DNA from: Ophiocordyceps camponoti-saundersi (nom. inval.)
Taxonomy: Eukaryota > Ascomycota > Sordariomycetes > Hypocreales > Ophiocordycipitaceae
DNA: 64,000 nucleotides
Reading direction: 5' to 3'
Assembly (NCBI GenBank): GCA_003339415.1
Contig: PDHQ01000010.1
Location: 353,342-417,341, forward strand
Position 1 is the stretch's first letter. Each line of letters starts with the position of its first letter. The translations under genes and the position numbers were made by a program. This document shows, piece after piece, positions 36,473 through 48,810 of this stretch. The notes under the pieces were generated by a model. It was not told the origin of the DNA. It worked only from the letters and a program-made list of their open reading frames with translations, and did not search any database.

Positions 36473-37233
36473 GCCGGCTGTGGATCTTGATTGACTCCTT
36501 CATTAACCCCCTTGTTTTTCCTGACTCAATTCGGCTGGTTCTCCGTTGTCACTATCTTTGACTCAGTTTGGATGGATGACAAGGTTCGGCGAAGCATTAG
36601 CGGTTTGGACGTCTTCCCTGCGGCGCAATTGGATGTTGGTCAGAATCTGCCTTGCGTACGTACGCAAGTGGATGCATGCATATGCGTACCTTTGCGTGTC
36701 TCAAGGAGCACCTCCATTGTAAAACGGGTATGGCGAAACCTGTTACACCCGCCTTCGGGTGCCTTCATTTGGCGACGGACGGTTGGGCTGGCGGTGTAGA
36801 GGACTTGACGTCATGCAGATGGAAGTGTTTGTTGATATCATTTCAGGGGAGCAGATTCCTTCTACTGTAATGTAATGACGCGTTGTGATGAATGTTGATC
36901 ATGACCTAATGACATGCTGTTCACTTGATTGGCATGTATGAGACGTTGTAAACAGAACGTGGTAATCAAAAAGGATGATCAATTAAGAAGCAGTTTTATA
37001 GACTTTTAAATGTACTCGCGCTTCTATCTCTTGGGGCGTGAACATATCGCCGGTTGACTTGACTCGGTCCGGCCACGCCAATACGTACTAATCCGGCATC
37101 GCCGAGAAATGAAGAAAGAAGAAGAAGAAAAACAACTGAATCGCGCTTCATCCTTCGCCAGTTATGCGTGCATAAGCGTCGTAGAAAGCATGGGAGGACG
37201 CTATCGTGCTCCCATTCATTGGGTCGTAGAATT
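36473..37233. other. Convergent 3' region
   Basis: 761 bp between ends of the XRCC2-like and HAD genes; AT-richer than the coding flanks. A short palindrome-like GCGTACGTACGC occurs near 36655. Confidence 0.5.
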
Positions 37234-38530
37234 TCAGACAGGCAGCATGGTATTCTCCTCGAGTTCAGCCTCACCGTCCATCACCTTTTCCTTCAAAGAT
37301 GAGGCGACCTTTTTCCGCATCTCGCGCTGAATGCCAAGGTTCACAGCCTCAAGGACATCGTTGACGGTGGCACGGGGCTTGTAAGCCGGCTCCGTACCAT
37401 CTTGGTAAACGCCCGTCTTGACGAGGATGCTGAACCACTCGTTGTCTACTTTGGCGTCGACGGCATTGGTGCCTCGAATGTCACTCTCCGGCGTGTCACC
37501 GACGAAGTAGACCGTCTTGGGCGCTTCTGTCAATCCGTGCTGATCATACCGCCATTGGCTCATCAACCGCGAGGCGAACTCGAAGGTCGAGACTTGAGGC
37601 TTGCCGAAGGCGTGGGTGCGTAGCTTGCCGGTGCCGTGTGTCAGATCCTCAAAGGTTACCTCGAACATGCGGCGTAGAGCTCCCATGCCGATGCGGACGT
37701 GCTCGTGGGCGGCGGACCAGACGACGTCGTTGTGGGAGAAGTAAAAGGGGGGACCCTCTGTGAACGTTTCACTTCGCGTACCCAGACGTCCGCCGACTGA
37801 CATGGCGAGGTCCAGCATGATTTGGATATCACTGCCCCAGTCTCTGCTGTCGGCGAAGACGAAGACTGCGTCGACGGTGACGCCCGTGAGGTCACGAGAG
37901 GGGGAAGAGCTGGAGATGACTTCGAGCTGACGGAAGGGCGTCGTGGCGGCGTCGTGCCGTATTATGTCGCCGGGGGTAAGGACTGTCTTGAAGCCATAAC
38001 CTTCGGCTACTTGCTTGCACTTTTCTCCCTCGCCGCCGACGATGAGGACGGTCTCATAGCGGCTGGCCATCTCCCGCATGGGAGTGTGGCCGCAGATGAA
38101 TTGACCGGGTTGAATGGGTCGCTGAAGCTGTTCAGAAAGGTCACGACATCTCTCTTCTTCAAACTTGCCGCCGCCGTTTGTGAGGAAGATGTGAGGGCTA
38201 TAACACAAGCAATCAGTATTCCGGATGTGTCAACAGAGAAATCCAGTTGCCAACTTACATCTGAATATTGTATTCGTTACCGCCGTTGAGCACCTTCATA
38301 GCCTCAATGGCCTCCGGTATGGGCTTTCCTCCGCGGACGAGAACGCCATCGATGTCAAAGGCAAAGGCAAACGAGTCTGCCACGGAGATGGGGACGATTG
38401 GAGAGCCGGGAGTCGGGATGCTTCCTTCGCTGGGGGTGGACGACAGTTCAGGAGAGCTGGGGGCGGAATCAGAGGAGACGATGGGCTCGACGTCAAGTGG
38501 AGCGTCATGATTTTCTGATTGCAGAGACAT
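37234..38530 (-). CDS. HAD-superfamily hydrolase, CECR5/YKR070W type
   Basis: Exons 38530-38259 and 38197-37234 (intron GTAAGT...TAG, 61 nt) encode 411 aa. After a Ser/Pro-rich 50-residue leader comes HAD motif I in FAFDIDGVLVRGGKPIPEA with the two aspartates, motif II TNGGG, the GHTPM/IVGGEG cap region, and motif IV in VYFVGDTPESDIRG near the C-terminus, followed by W-F-S-I-L-V-K-TGVY. This is the domain order of the CECR5/HDHD5 family, whose yeast member YKR070W is mitochondrial; substrate unknown. The leader is not clearly a targeting peptide. The intron falls just before the motif II strand and keeps phase (IQ-IPHIFLTN). Confidence 0.88.
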
Positions 38531-41500
38531 GACGTTTGAGAGAGATTGAGAGAAGAAATGTAGAGTTCAGTGATAGATATTGATCTGTCTTGCCTTGCCT
38601 ATTCACTTCAGGTAGTTCTTAGGGCAGGATAGTTGTGTAGGATGATGGATAAGGCTACCGTTTCTGGACGGTGGGAAAGGCCACATTTATAGAGAGCCAA
38701 TGACGTTTCTCATGATTTCATTCGATCCCCCTATTCCTGCGTGTATCCTCTTTTTCCTCTGATTTCATCTGTAACGACGGTCAAGGCCCGTAGCCGTGTT
38801 GATCAGGGAAAGAAAACAGGAGAAAAGGGGGGTTAGGGGGGGGTGTGTCTAGGCGAGTGATGGAGCTGATCGGAAGTCTATTAAGCAGGTCATTACTTTC
38901 TTCAGCGTCACAGCACAGATGGTTTTTTTAAAGAATGATTGAGAGATGACAAGGGGGGGGAAGCATGAGGCTGGATTACATGGTAGGACCGGAGTGGAAG
39001 ACGCCATCTAGTTCCGGACACAGTGTCTGCGTGACAGGGAGAACAGCCGAGTTCACACTGTACATCCCGGCATGCGCGACATCTCTGCAGCGAAACTGAA
39101 GAAGAACGACCGTTTTGTCTAACAGTAACAGATACGGCAGATGAAAGATTCAGTGCCTGCCTACCTCGGTACTAAGTAAAAAGGGGGGAAAGGAGGGAAC
39201 AGGGGGGGGAGAGGAGGGGAGGGGAGGGGGTGCATAACGACTCTCATAGCCCGATGACGCAACAATGGTGACGCCTTATCGGTGAAACGGCCATAACGTC
39301 ACCGTTTCCCATTCGATAGACCTCGTAACGGGACGATAGACCCTTGGATAACGGGATCGTCGGACGCTCGGCAGGTACCGACCGATTCAATGACTCGATT
39401 TGCTTTTTGCAGGCCTGTATCAGCTAGTCATAGTGTGGTTTGATCCAGATGGGCTGAACTGCCTGCCTGTCTACCTACATGCTTGCCATACATACATGGC
39501 TCACCCCATCTACACCCATATCCACGCCCATCTACGCCCCTACACCCACCCCTGACCTGCCTACCTACCTACACCCATACAAACCCTGTAACCTCATCGT
39601 CAAAAAGTGAGATTTCCCGGCAACGTCTCGAAAGCCAATGTGGGTATCTCTCCTTTTCCCTTTACGTGTCGACGTTTTTTCTTTCTTTCCTTTCCGCGAG
39701 ATAATTTTAGACCGAACTCCCTCGGCACGAAAACTCGTTCAACGGCCCGGCTGCAGAAGAAGCGTTGAAACGGTTTCCCCGTTCGTCGCCTTCTGTCCAT
39801 CGGCGTTTCAACCACGTCAGTCAGCCTTTGGATTCTGCTGCTTGCTTCCTGACCCGGGCCGAGATGGATGGCACGCCTATGATGCTGCGGCAGATCGAGG
39901 CCTATCTGTTGAGCTGCCCCTAATTTCTAAGCTATTCCGATTCCTCAAGTGTCACTCTTCCGATTAGGGGTTTTTTTCTTTCCCCTACGTGTGTCTGAAT
40001 AAGAAGCTTTGCTGCGGTCGTCGAGCGTCGTACGTCACCCGATCTATGTAGTAGAACTAGATGGCCTGATTTTCCTAGCCCGTCCCCTTAGGCTGTTCGT
40101 TGACGACTCGACATCGGCCGGGAGCTAAGGTGGTTCGCTATCACTTGATGGCTGTGGACAGCCGGAGGAAACTAATCCCATGAGAGTAGGACGAACAGGC
40201 TGCCACCTCGGTAGCAGAACATACTAGTAGATGCTGCGGAAAAAAAAAGGGAGCCTTGTCAAGTCCGGCAGAGATGGACTGCGATACGGTCGAAATACCT
40301 ACGCTCTCCTAGATCAGCCTCTTCCACTTCCTCACTCCAGAGTCAGATGCTGTAGAACCACGGTAGTCAGGGCACATAGTCTTGTTCGTGCATTCCTAAT
40401 TCACACAGACTCAGAAATCTCTGAGCATAAGCGGTCGCGCTATACTTTTTTAATCATCACGGCGAAGTCATGGTGTCGCTACTGGTCACCGGAATCGTCT
40501 TAAGCAATTTGTCACGTGGCAGACTCTCTGTAGAAGGCTAGAGCCGGATCCGACTCTTACAGCTCTTATGCGGGTAAGATTTACCAATGGACTGCTCATG
40601 AGTACAAATTCGTGGTAATTCATCTGTCTTGTAATCTTGTTCACGGGGATCGCAGACAGCTCCTCACGTACCTACCCGAACGATTTCTAAGACACGCTTA
40701 TCGAGAGACCCGACCGAAAGGTTTATCCAAGTGTTAAGACTGAGGCAAATCTGACCATGAAACTTCGCTTCTTTAAGCAGCAGCCCGTGGTTAGCCAAGG
40801 CGAAGATGACATCGTTGGGGGTTTCTGCTTAAGGGGAACATCTCAGATACTGAGGAACACCTCCCATTATACGCATATAATGCATTCGAGGGGTAAAGAC
40901 TGTGGTCAAGAATCAGCTCGACAATGGATCTTTGAAGCTTCTCATCAATTGTGATGATGCGACAGCGTTCAAGGACGACGTCTTTCCCAACGACAGTTGA
41001 CGTATCTCCTGTCGCGAAATTGTCGACAAAGCGACCAAGTAAAGACCATCCGGCAGAAATTCCAGTCTCTCGAAAGGCAAACATCTGACTATTCGAAGTA
41101 AAGTGCCGTGAATTTGACTTTCAGATCGCGGTCGTGACACAAACCCGATACGACTTCATCTTCGTAGTCCAGTAGTACGTGCAGGCAAACGTCCCAACTC
41201 TATGGTACTTCGGCCCTCAGGTAGGACGAGTTTTGGTACATGTCATGTTTGCTCATGAAATGGAAGCTCACTCCTGTCTTTAGCTACTGCTCATCCGGTT
41301 CGATAAGACAGTCTAGAAGTTCGATTGAGGGGAAAGAGCTGGATTTAAAAGTGAGGTTGGGACATGGCCTACTTGCTACTCAACAGCCGCCCGACCGCCA
41401 GTTGCCAGGCCGGCCTTCAGAGCGGGGGGGAAACGATCGTAGCTTTAGAGCATGAGGGTTTACCGTTATGTTGGCCTTTTTCTTTCTGAAACACGAGAAT

Positions 41501-43044
41501 CATGGTGGATGATTCTGACGACGGGAAGACTAGCGAGTTCGCGATGATCAGCCACACCGGCGTTGTCATCGCAGGAGACCTATTACGCTTCTTGACAAAA
41601 CAATAGCAGCAACTATGACGAGGGAAACCTAAAGCACCGTCATCAGCTTTTTATGCCGCGCGTGTTTCGATGATGTCAGTGCGTTTTTATATATCAAAGC
41701 TGCCATGAAGCATCTCACATACAGAACAGCAGTCCAGTAAAAGGCCACGTCTCTAACTCAATCGCGATCCTAAGACTGTCTCCATTGTTTATTTATGTGA
41801 ATAGAGAGTGAAGCCCAGCCTGGCACAGCCAATGAAGAGCTCTTCATTCAGGGAGGGCAACTTCGTACAAGAGACATACTAGAGTCAACATTGGTCCTCT
41901 TCAGGAGGCTCTACGCTGCTCTTGGAAGACAAAGGCAGAAAGAAAGGAGTGAATCACGCGGACATGTGACCAGAACGACAATTAATTACTAACTTATCGC
42001 CGTCGCAGCTCGCTCTTATGGTGAAAGATGAACCAATCGCTGGCGACATGCGACGGATGGGCTCATCTCACGTCAGCTACGGGGAAATCGACAGTCTTCA
42101 ACCGTGCCGCACGTGGGATTGCCATACTAAAAGAGGTCGAGGGCCACGACGTCTATGGCGGACAGTCTTCCAGGCCCGCTCCACGACTTGACGTTGGCAA
42201 CTTGATGGCTGACAGGCAGAGCAGGGATGATGACGGGACATGGTCACATGAAGACGATATGTGGTAGGTAGGTATGTATGCGAGGGAGAGATACGATAGG
42301 TCGAGCCTCGGGTCATCAAATCGGCCGTAGAGCGCCACGTTTGTTGGCCGGGCGGGCGAGTGGCGAGGAGATCAAGGAGCTGAAGAAGGACGAGGGGAGC
42401 GCACGGGCGGGGGAGACGGGCGAGTCGGGGGGAAGAGGGGGGGGGGGGGGGGCTTCGTAATCCGTGCACGGGGCTCCAGGCTTCAAAGCCAGGCAACGTC
42501 GGGAGGAGGCGGATAGGGGAAGAGGGGGTTTCCAGAGACAAACACAGGTAGTGAGAGAGAGAGAGAGAGAGAAAGACGGATATAAAGAGAGAGAGAGAGA
42601 TGATTAATACAAAAGAAAAAAAGACTAATATACTCGACCGCTCGTTCCTTTCATTTGAGATTAATCTGATGCAGCAGAAAAACGGCGCAAATTTGGCACG
42701 TACAGAGTCCGTACATACAGCCTCTACACCTCCAGTATCCGAACCAAGGTAAAGTCTGTGCTCATCTCTGCATGAGTGCTACCTCTGTTGCAGCTTTCCA
42801 GCATCAGCCTGCACAAGTACCTTTAGAGGGTGGATTGCCCATCGTCAACCTGTTAGCTTGCTGCTCCGGGCTTCAGCTCGCTCCACCACCTTCTTCACCC
42901 TCTCACTCTCTCACTCTCTCTCTCTTCTCTCTTCCCTTCTCCCCCCCCTCCCCCTCCTTCCCCTTCCCTATCATTTAGCGAGACAGAGAAAGAAGAGGAA
43001 GAAAAGTGCTCTTTCGCGTCGCACGGCGCAAATATCGCGCAAAC
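38531..43044. other. Gene-poor 4.5-kb stretch
   Basis: No intact gene recognised. It contains G-rich runs (38820-38850, 39180-39230), TACC runs near 39470 and 39560, a decayed-looking minus-strand coding stretch near 40.8-41.4 kb (listed separately), an AG repeat near 42555-42600 and a CT-rich leader before the next gene. From about 39.9 to 42.0 kb the sequence is more A+T-rich than the flanks. Confidence 0.55.
40910..41380 (-). pseudogene. Possible decayed coding region with in-frame TAG stops
   Basis: Read leftward, one frame gives protein-like text interrupted by TAG codons: PNLTFKSSSFPSIELLDCLI, EPDEQ-stop-LKTGVSFHFM, YLRAEVP-stop-SWDV, LLDYEDEVVSGLCHDRD and KVKFTALYFE-stop. A second frame continues as FAFRETGISAGWSLLGRFVD and VVLERCRIITIDEKLQRS. 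All three internal stops in the first frame are TAG, as C-to-T change of CAG would produce. No family is recognised. This could be a repeat-induced-point-mutated relic or chance. Confidence 0.3.
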
Positions 43045-45978
43045 ATGGGCAGCTTTTACACGTTCAGATGGTACGTGCATTTTCTCTCTTGTCTCTTTCT
43101 CTCCCTCTTTTTTTTTCTCTCTCGCCCGCGCGCGCCACTGACTGACTCTGCTTCTATCGCGCACCGTGGCGATCGGCTGACATCCTTTCTTAATTAATCT
43201 TAGGGAGCACCCTGCGGATTCCGTCCGTGTGACCGGCGACTTCGACGGCTGGACGAAATCCGTACAGCTGGACAAGACAGATAACGGCATCTTCGAAAAG
43301 CGCGTACAGCTCAATGACGAAAAGAGCTCAAAGATCTATTACAAGGTAAGCTCCATCTTCTTTCCTTTCCTCTCTTATTGTTACCTACTCCTACAATACA
43401 TACCTACTCTTCCCGTGGAAGCTTGGTGAAGCTCGGCGGCGGCGGTGGCGGTGACTCAATCGAGCTTAGTCAGTCTCTCTGGCTGCCCGGTTGCATCCAT
43501 CCTGGCCTGGGTCACCCCCACCCGTCGGCCCGCCTACGTCTGCCAGTACCACCACCACCACCACCCTACCTCTGCTGCTAGAGTAGCTGCTAGGTAGCTG
43601 GTTCACTGGCACTGGCGGCGCCGCGCTCCCTGAAGCCCGCTGTGCTGCCTTTTTTCCCACGCACTGGCCAATTCCGGGCCCCGCTCCACAACAACACACA
43701 AATACCTCCCACATATGTACCACATACATACCTGCATGCCTACGCCCGTGCTTCTCAGCCTCCACGTCAGCATCCCATCTCATTAACGTCGTCGTCTTAC
43801 CCTCTCTATCTACAGTTTGTCGTCGACAGTCAGTGGACCATCAATCAATCCTCGCCGCACGAGGCCGACAGCGACGGAAACGTCAATAATTACATCACTC
43901 GCGACGAAATCGACGAAATGGCCGGCAAGAAGAACAAGCAGAAGAGACAGTCGGCCAACAAGGCATCGTCGTCTGACGAGCGCCTGCCATCTCGAGCTGC
44001 TGCCTCCTCCTCCAACCCGGGCTCTGCCCCCGACGAGACGCCCACCGTCGGCCCGGGAGGTTTTCCTGCCACCCCGACCACTGAAGACGTCTCCGTCAAC
44101 CCGATGCCGGCTGCTCCTGGCGCCGTGAATCCTGCTCCTGGTGCCGCTTCCGGCAAATCCATCAACGAACACGTCAAGCTCGACAAGGACTCGTACGAAA
44201 AGAGCGACGCTCTGCCTTCAGACACTGTCGGCATCGATCCGAAGCCTGCCGCTCCTGGCGCGGTCAATCCCCCTCAGGGCGACAAAACCCCCCAGTCTGC
44301 ATCCGCCATCAACGACAACGTCAAGCTCGACAAGGGTTCGTATGAGAAGAGTGACGCCATGCCCTCGAACACCGTCGGTATCAACCCAATGCCCGCTGCT
44401 CCCGGTGCCGTTAACCCCGTCCACCTGGCCCCGGGCGAGAAAATCCCTCCGTCGGCATCCTCCATCGACGACCACGTCAAGCTCGACAAGGACTCATACG
44501 AGAGGAGTGACGCCCTACCCGGCGTCGACACCCAGAGCAAGATGCCACCTGTCTCCAAGAACCTCATCCCAGAGTCGAGCCTCCCTATGGGCCAGGGCAA
44601 TGACGCCAACATCAATTCCGTCGGCCCTGGCGCCACCACCGCCGCCCTTGCTGGCGCCGTCCCCCTCGAAAAGGACAAGAATTCGGCCAACATTAGCTCG
44701 GTCGGTCCTGACGCCACCACTACCGGCCTTGCTGGAGCTGTTCCCAAAGAGGACAAGTCGCACAACATTAGCTCGGTCGGCCCCGACGCCACTACCGCTG
44801 GTCTCGCCGGAGCCGTCCCCAAGGACGCCCAGGTGCCTGAGATAGTCAAGAAGAGCCAGGCCGAAGCTGGCGTGTCTCCAGAGGCTTCCGGCGTGCCCCG
44901 AGAGGTCGCTGAAAAGTCAATGGTCGAGCAGCAGCTCAAGCAGGAGCATGTGCCCGACGTGGTCAAGAGGAGCCAGGCCGAAGCCGGCGTTTCGCCGGAG
45001 GCTTCCGGCGTGCCCCGAGAGGTCGCGGAAAAGTCCATGGTCGAGCAGCAGCTCAAGGAGGAGCATGTGCCGGACATGGTAAAGAAGAGCCAATCCGAAG
45101 CCGGCTTTGCGCCCGAGGCCTCCGCCGTACCTCGAGAGGTCATGGAAAAGTCACAGGTCGAGAAGGAGCTACAGGAAAAGGTTCCCGTGTCTCCCGTCAC
45201 GTCCCAAGATCCTTCCAGCTCGGCTGCCGGTGCGGCCGGTGCGGGCGCTGCTGCCGGCACTGCCGTCGCCGCCGGCGGCGCCGGCGCTACGGGCTCCGCG
45301 GCCGCCAAGGATACCGCCGGAGCCGCCAAAGATTCGCTGCCCGAGCGATCTGCGACGGACGATACCGACTTGAGGACTGCCGTCAACAATGTAGCCGACA
45401 AGCATATCAACGATTCTTCGCCTCATCCGTCGCCCAAGAAGTCGACCGACCCTGCCCAGAACGTGGCGGGCGGTACTTCTCGAGATGATACCCTAAGCAA
45501 GTCCGGCGGCGCCCAGGACTCGACTTCTGCTGCCGGCAAGGCCTCTGAGACGCCTTCTGGCGTCAAGCAGGGCGAGTCCGACTTGAGCAAGCCGGCTGTC
45601 GGCGGTTCCAGCTCGCTGCAGCCCGCAGCGGGCGATGCGAGCAGGCCAGCCGACGGCAAGGCGTCCGAGAGCCTCGCCGCTGAGAACCAGACAGGCAAGG
45701 GGAAAGACACCACTTCCCAGCCCCAGCTGGGTGCGGCTGAAGGCAGCTCGGCGGCAGAAGATGCTGGTCGCAAGTCGGAGGCCTCCAAAGCAAAGCTGGG
45801 CGAGGACTCTACGGGTTCGCCCGCCGGTGAGACGGCCGGTGCCCCTACGAACGGTTCCGGGACGAAGCCCTCCGGGTCCGGGGACAGCCCGGCGGAGGCG
45901 ACGCCAGAGAAGAAGAAGAAGAACCGGCTGAGCACCATCTTCTCTAAGCTCAAGCACAAGCTTTCGGACAAGAACTGA
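43045..45978 (+). CDS. Crp1/Mdg1-like protein: CBM48 domain plus long repeat region
   Basis: Exons 43045-43070, 43204-43345 and 43816-45978 give 776 aa; intron 2 is unusually long (470 nt). Residues 1 to about 90 form an AMPK-type glycogen-binding (CBM48) fold: FYTFRWEHPADSVRVTGDFD, GWTKSVQLDK and KFVVDSQWTINQSSPHEAD. Yeast Crp1 and Mdg1 share this start; Crp1 binds cruciform DNA and Mdg1 acts in pheromone signalling. The other 680 residues are low-complexity with three repeat arrays (PAAPGAVNP units; ISSVGPDATTAGLAGAVP units; a unit of about 38 aa with KKSQAEAGVSPEASGVPREV), then an Ala/Gly/Ser tail and a basic end KKKKNRLSTIFSKLKHKL. The frame before exon 3 is open upstream, but the splice joins the fold correctly. 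Confidence 0.85.
43346..43815 (+). other. Long intron of the Crp1/Mdg1-like gene
   Basis: 470 nt, GTAAGC...CTACAG, several times the usual length here. It holds a GGC/GGT-rich part, a CCACCA run and TACATA repeats. No nested gene seen. Confidence 0.8.
44090..45190 (+). repeat. Tandem protein-coding repeats in the Crp1/Mdg1-like gene
   Basis: Three successive arrays inside one exon: about three units of 50-60 aa with HVKLDKDSYEKSDALPS and PMPAAPGAVNP, then four shorter units around SVGPDATTAGLAGAVP, then three units of about 38 aa with SQAEAGVSPEASGVPREV and VEQQLKEEHVPD. Confidence 0.9.
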
Positions 45979-46878
45979 GGCCGGATCGGACACTGGGTGG
46001 GAGGCTGACGGGTGGTGCCGTTTCCAGTAAATGTCTTTGGTTTTGTGTGACTTCGTTTCCGTGCCGAATGATTCCCCGAATTCCATGCAATGGGAGAGAG
46101 AAACAGGTCAGAATGGCTGGTCGCATATTCTAGGTAATGCAGCATCGCTTCCGGAGCTGTCGTTCTGCTTTTGTCGTCTTTTCTTGGTCCGTGGACAGTT
46201 TGCTGCCATTGTCTGAGGTCCGTCCGCTGAGAGGTTTTGGCCTGTCGTACGACGGAGTAAGGGGATGATGAAGGCATAAGGACTGTACGAATACAGTTGG
46301 TTGAATAGGCAGGTAGGTAGGCAGCAGAGGATAGCAGATAGTGTTAATAAAGGGGGCCTTCACGAGCCCGGCAGAGACGGAACGGAGACGATAGAGAGTT
46401 GCGTGACTGTCTAGAACTACACCGTAGCGGAAGAGTAGGGGCCTCCCTGCCCAACCCGTATAATTCTCCAGTGGGTATTTCCACGCATACCCTACAGTTC
46501 AACTCAGACCACCACGTGAATATCTGTGATTACTCATCGTAGACTCCGCTGCAGTCAGTACATCATACAGACCTGCTTCTCGTCCGCTCTGACTCGCCTC
46601 CTTTCCGTGTTCAACTAGGGGTCCGTCCCATTAGGACCCCCCCCTCTCCCTCTATCATCCTCTTATTCTCCCTTATCGCTTCTCTATCTCTGTGCGAGAC
46701 GGAGCAGTCGCTCGTCTCTAGGTGGACGCGTTGAAGCTGTCGCTGCTGGCGGCATCGTGGCCGAGACGCTGTGCACCCGCGTGCTCCCTTCAACGGGCGG
46801 CAAAGGGGCACCGAATGAGGCAATTTGGCAGCCTCACCGCCTCCTCCGACGAACTCATCGCCCCTTCCGCTGTCGGAC
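45979..46878. other. Intergenic
   Basis: 900 bp between two plus-strand genes. C/T-rich leader near 46630-46700. In-frame sequence continues open for 54 nt upstream of the chosen RNF10-like ATG, without another ATG. Confidence 0.5.
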
Positions 46879-48810
46879 ATGAACCCGTCCAGCGGCGTCG
46901 TGGGGAAGTCCCTCCCGGCGTCGTCGAGTCATCCAACGGCCGTCCAAGCGGGGCCGTCGACTTCGAGCTTCGAGTCGGCGCGACGGCCGAATCAGCCCGG
47001 GCCTGGGACCTCTCAGCCGACGCCGAGAAAGGGACAGACTTCTCGGAAGCAGCATAAAAACCAGCGCCGGCCGGGGACTGGCCCGAGGCCGAGCAGCCAT
47101 CTTGATGAGGACGACGCCATGGCGGAGATGCGGGCTCTGAGGAACCCTTCGAGCCGACGTGGTCAGACTTCCATAACGCATCTTTTGAGCTACGCACCGC
47201 CGAGACCGTTCCTGGCTCATGGTCATTCTCACCATCCGCGGTCCTATCGTCGTCACCCCGCGTGGGGTCCGGGCTATGCGGCCGACAAGTCAAGATATGT
47301 CCACGCCAACTATCGCTTCGTCGTCTCTCCCGATGCTACGTACTCGAATCATGCGGCCGATGCCGACCTGCTCTTGGATTGGCTCAATGTGATGCAAATT
47401 GTAGCATCGGCCGAGTCGCAGTCGACGTCGTGCCCCATCTGCCTCTCGGAGCCCGTGGCGCCCCGCATGGCCAAGTGCGGTCACATTTTCTGTCTGCCGT
47501 GCCTCATCAGGTTCATGCACTCAAATTCCGGCCCTGACGAGCCTAAGTCGGTCCGAGGTGCCAGGTGGAAGAAGTGCCCGATCTGTGAAGACAGCGTCTA
47601 CCTGCACGAGGTGCGGCCCGTGCGCTTCTATTCGGGCCAGGAAAGCTCTCTGCCTCGGGTCGAAGACGACGTTGTTCTCCGTCTCATGGCCAGGAATGCC
47701 AATTCGACTCTCGCTCTGCCCTGGGAGGGGGGCGCCGATGTCCTGAACTCGGGCGAGGATGTCCCGTGGCACTATGCGGCCAACGTCATGGACTATGCTC
47801 GCATCATGCTAGGTACGGCCGAGTACATGGACGGCCAGTACGAACAAGAGTCGACGGCCTTGCTGGAGCAGGAAAAGGAAGACGAGACCATGTTCGGCCA
47901 GGACGGCGAGTGGACTCAAAAGGCCATCAAGGCCATCGAGGCCGCCAAGAAAAGGACAGAAGGTGCTACCGCCCAGGTTACAGCGCCAGTGCAGAAGCCG
48001 TCCAAGCAACCGGCATCGGCAGACTTTTACTTTTACAGCTCGCCGCCGCACCTATACCTGTCGCCTCTGGATATCCGTATCCTCAAGACCAAGTACGGAG
48101 CCTTTTCCAATTTTCCTTCGACGCTGTTGCCCCGCGTGGAGCACATCTCTACAGGTCACGTCGTTGACGATGCGCTGCGCAAACGGGCCAAGTACCTCGG
48201 CCATCTTCCCTATGGATGCGTCATCAGCTTTCTCGAATGTGACTGGACGGATATCGTACCGGCCGAGACGCTGGCGTCATTTTCGGAAGAGATTGAGAGG
48301 CGCCGCAAGCGCAACCGCGACAAGGCCGCCGAGGAGGAGCGCGAGCGACTGCAAGCGGAACGGCTCGAGGCCGCCATGCTGCGAGGCTCGCTAGGGACGA
48401 GAAGAGCGGCAGCTCCGGTCGAGGAGGATACGGTGCCAGTCATGGACTTCTCCGAGTTCCAGCCGCTGACCGGGCAGTCCGGCACGACGCCGCCGGACCC
48501 GCGACCCGGGTTCGCCACCTTGGCCTCCATGTCGACGAGCCCCTCGACGCAGCGGACGGTGTGGGGCACCCGAGCCGTGCCGGCGTCGCCCGAGCTTGAG
48601 CCGTCGCAGCCGAGCGGAACTGTCGATGACGGATGGCTCAAGGACGAGGAGCTGCTTGACACGGCTGAGCTAGCGATGCAGATAGAGGCCATGGAGATGG
48701 CCGACAGCGGGCCTGCGGGTGGCGACACTCCGGCTGTCACGGGGAAGAAGGGCAAGAAAAAGAAGCAGAAGATTACGCTGATGAGCACGGGCGGGCGGAG
48801 AGGTAACTGA
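46879..48810 (+). CDS. MAG2: RNF10/Mag2-like RING-finger protein
   Basis: A single exon of 643 aa beginning MNPSSGVVGK, the first ATG in this frame. A disordered N-terminus with basic patches is followed by the conserved block SRYVHANYRFVVSPDATYSN and a C3HC4 RING at about residues 190-245: SCPICLSEPVAPRMAKCGHI, FCLPCLIRF and KKCPICEDSVY. Then come the RNF10-type central region, with PVRFYSGQ, and FYFYSSPPHLYLSPLDIRIL, characteristic of the family, with GHVVDDALRKRAKYLGHLPY. RNF10 and yeast Mag2 are E3 ubiquitin ligases acting on 40S ribosomal proteins during stalled or defective initiation. The C-terminus ends in a Lys-rich KKGKKKKQK patch. Upstream exons are possible but not needed. Confidence 0.88.
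   Translation: MNPSSGVVGKSLPASSSHPTAVQAGPSTSSFESARRPNQPGPGTSQPTPRKGQTSRKQHKNQRRPGTGPRPSSHLDEDDAMAEMRALRNPSSRRGQTSITHLLSYAPPRPFLAHGHSHHPRSYRRHPAWGPGYAADKSRYVHANYRFVVSPDATYSNHAADADLLLDWLNVMQIVASAESQSTSCPICLSEPVAPRMAKCGHIFCLPCLIRFMHSNSGPDEPKSVRGARWKKCPICEDSVYLHEVRPVRFYSGQESSLPRVEDDVVLRLMARNANSTLALPWEGGADVLNSGEDVPWHYAANVMDYARIMLGTAEYMDGQYEQESTALLEQEKEDETMFGQDGEWTQKAIKAIEAAKKRTEGATAQVTAPVQKPSKQPASADFYFYSSPPHLYLSPLDIRILKTKYGAFSNFPSTLLPRVEHISTGHVVDDALRKRAKYLGHLPYGCVISFLECDWTDIVPAETLASFSEEIERRRKRNRDKAAEEERERLQAERLEAAMLRGSLGTRRAAAPVEEDTVPVMDFSEFQPLTGQSGTTPPDPRPGFATLASMSTSPSTQRTVWGTRAVPASPELEPSQPSGTVDDGWLKDEELLDTAELAMQIEAMEMADSGPAGGDTPAVTGKKGKKKKQKITLMSTGGRRGN

Noticed and set aside
43642..43815. Upstream extension of exon 3 of the Crp1/Mdg1-like gene with its own ATG
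   Set aside because: It lies in the intron; splicing at 43816 joins the CBM48 fold correctly.
46815..47057. ATG and open frame just before the RNF10-like gene
   Set aside because: Different frame from the RING protein and no homology; the in-frame ATG at 46879 was used.
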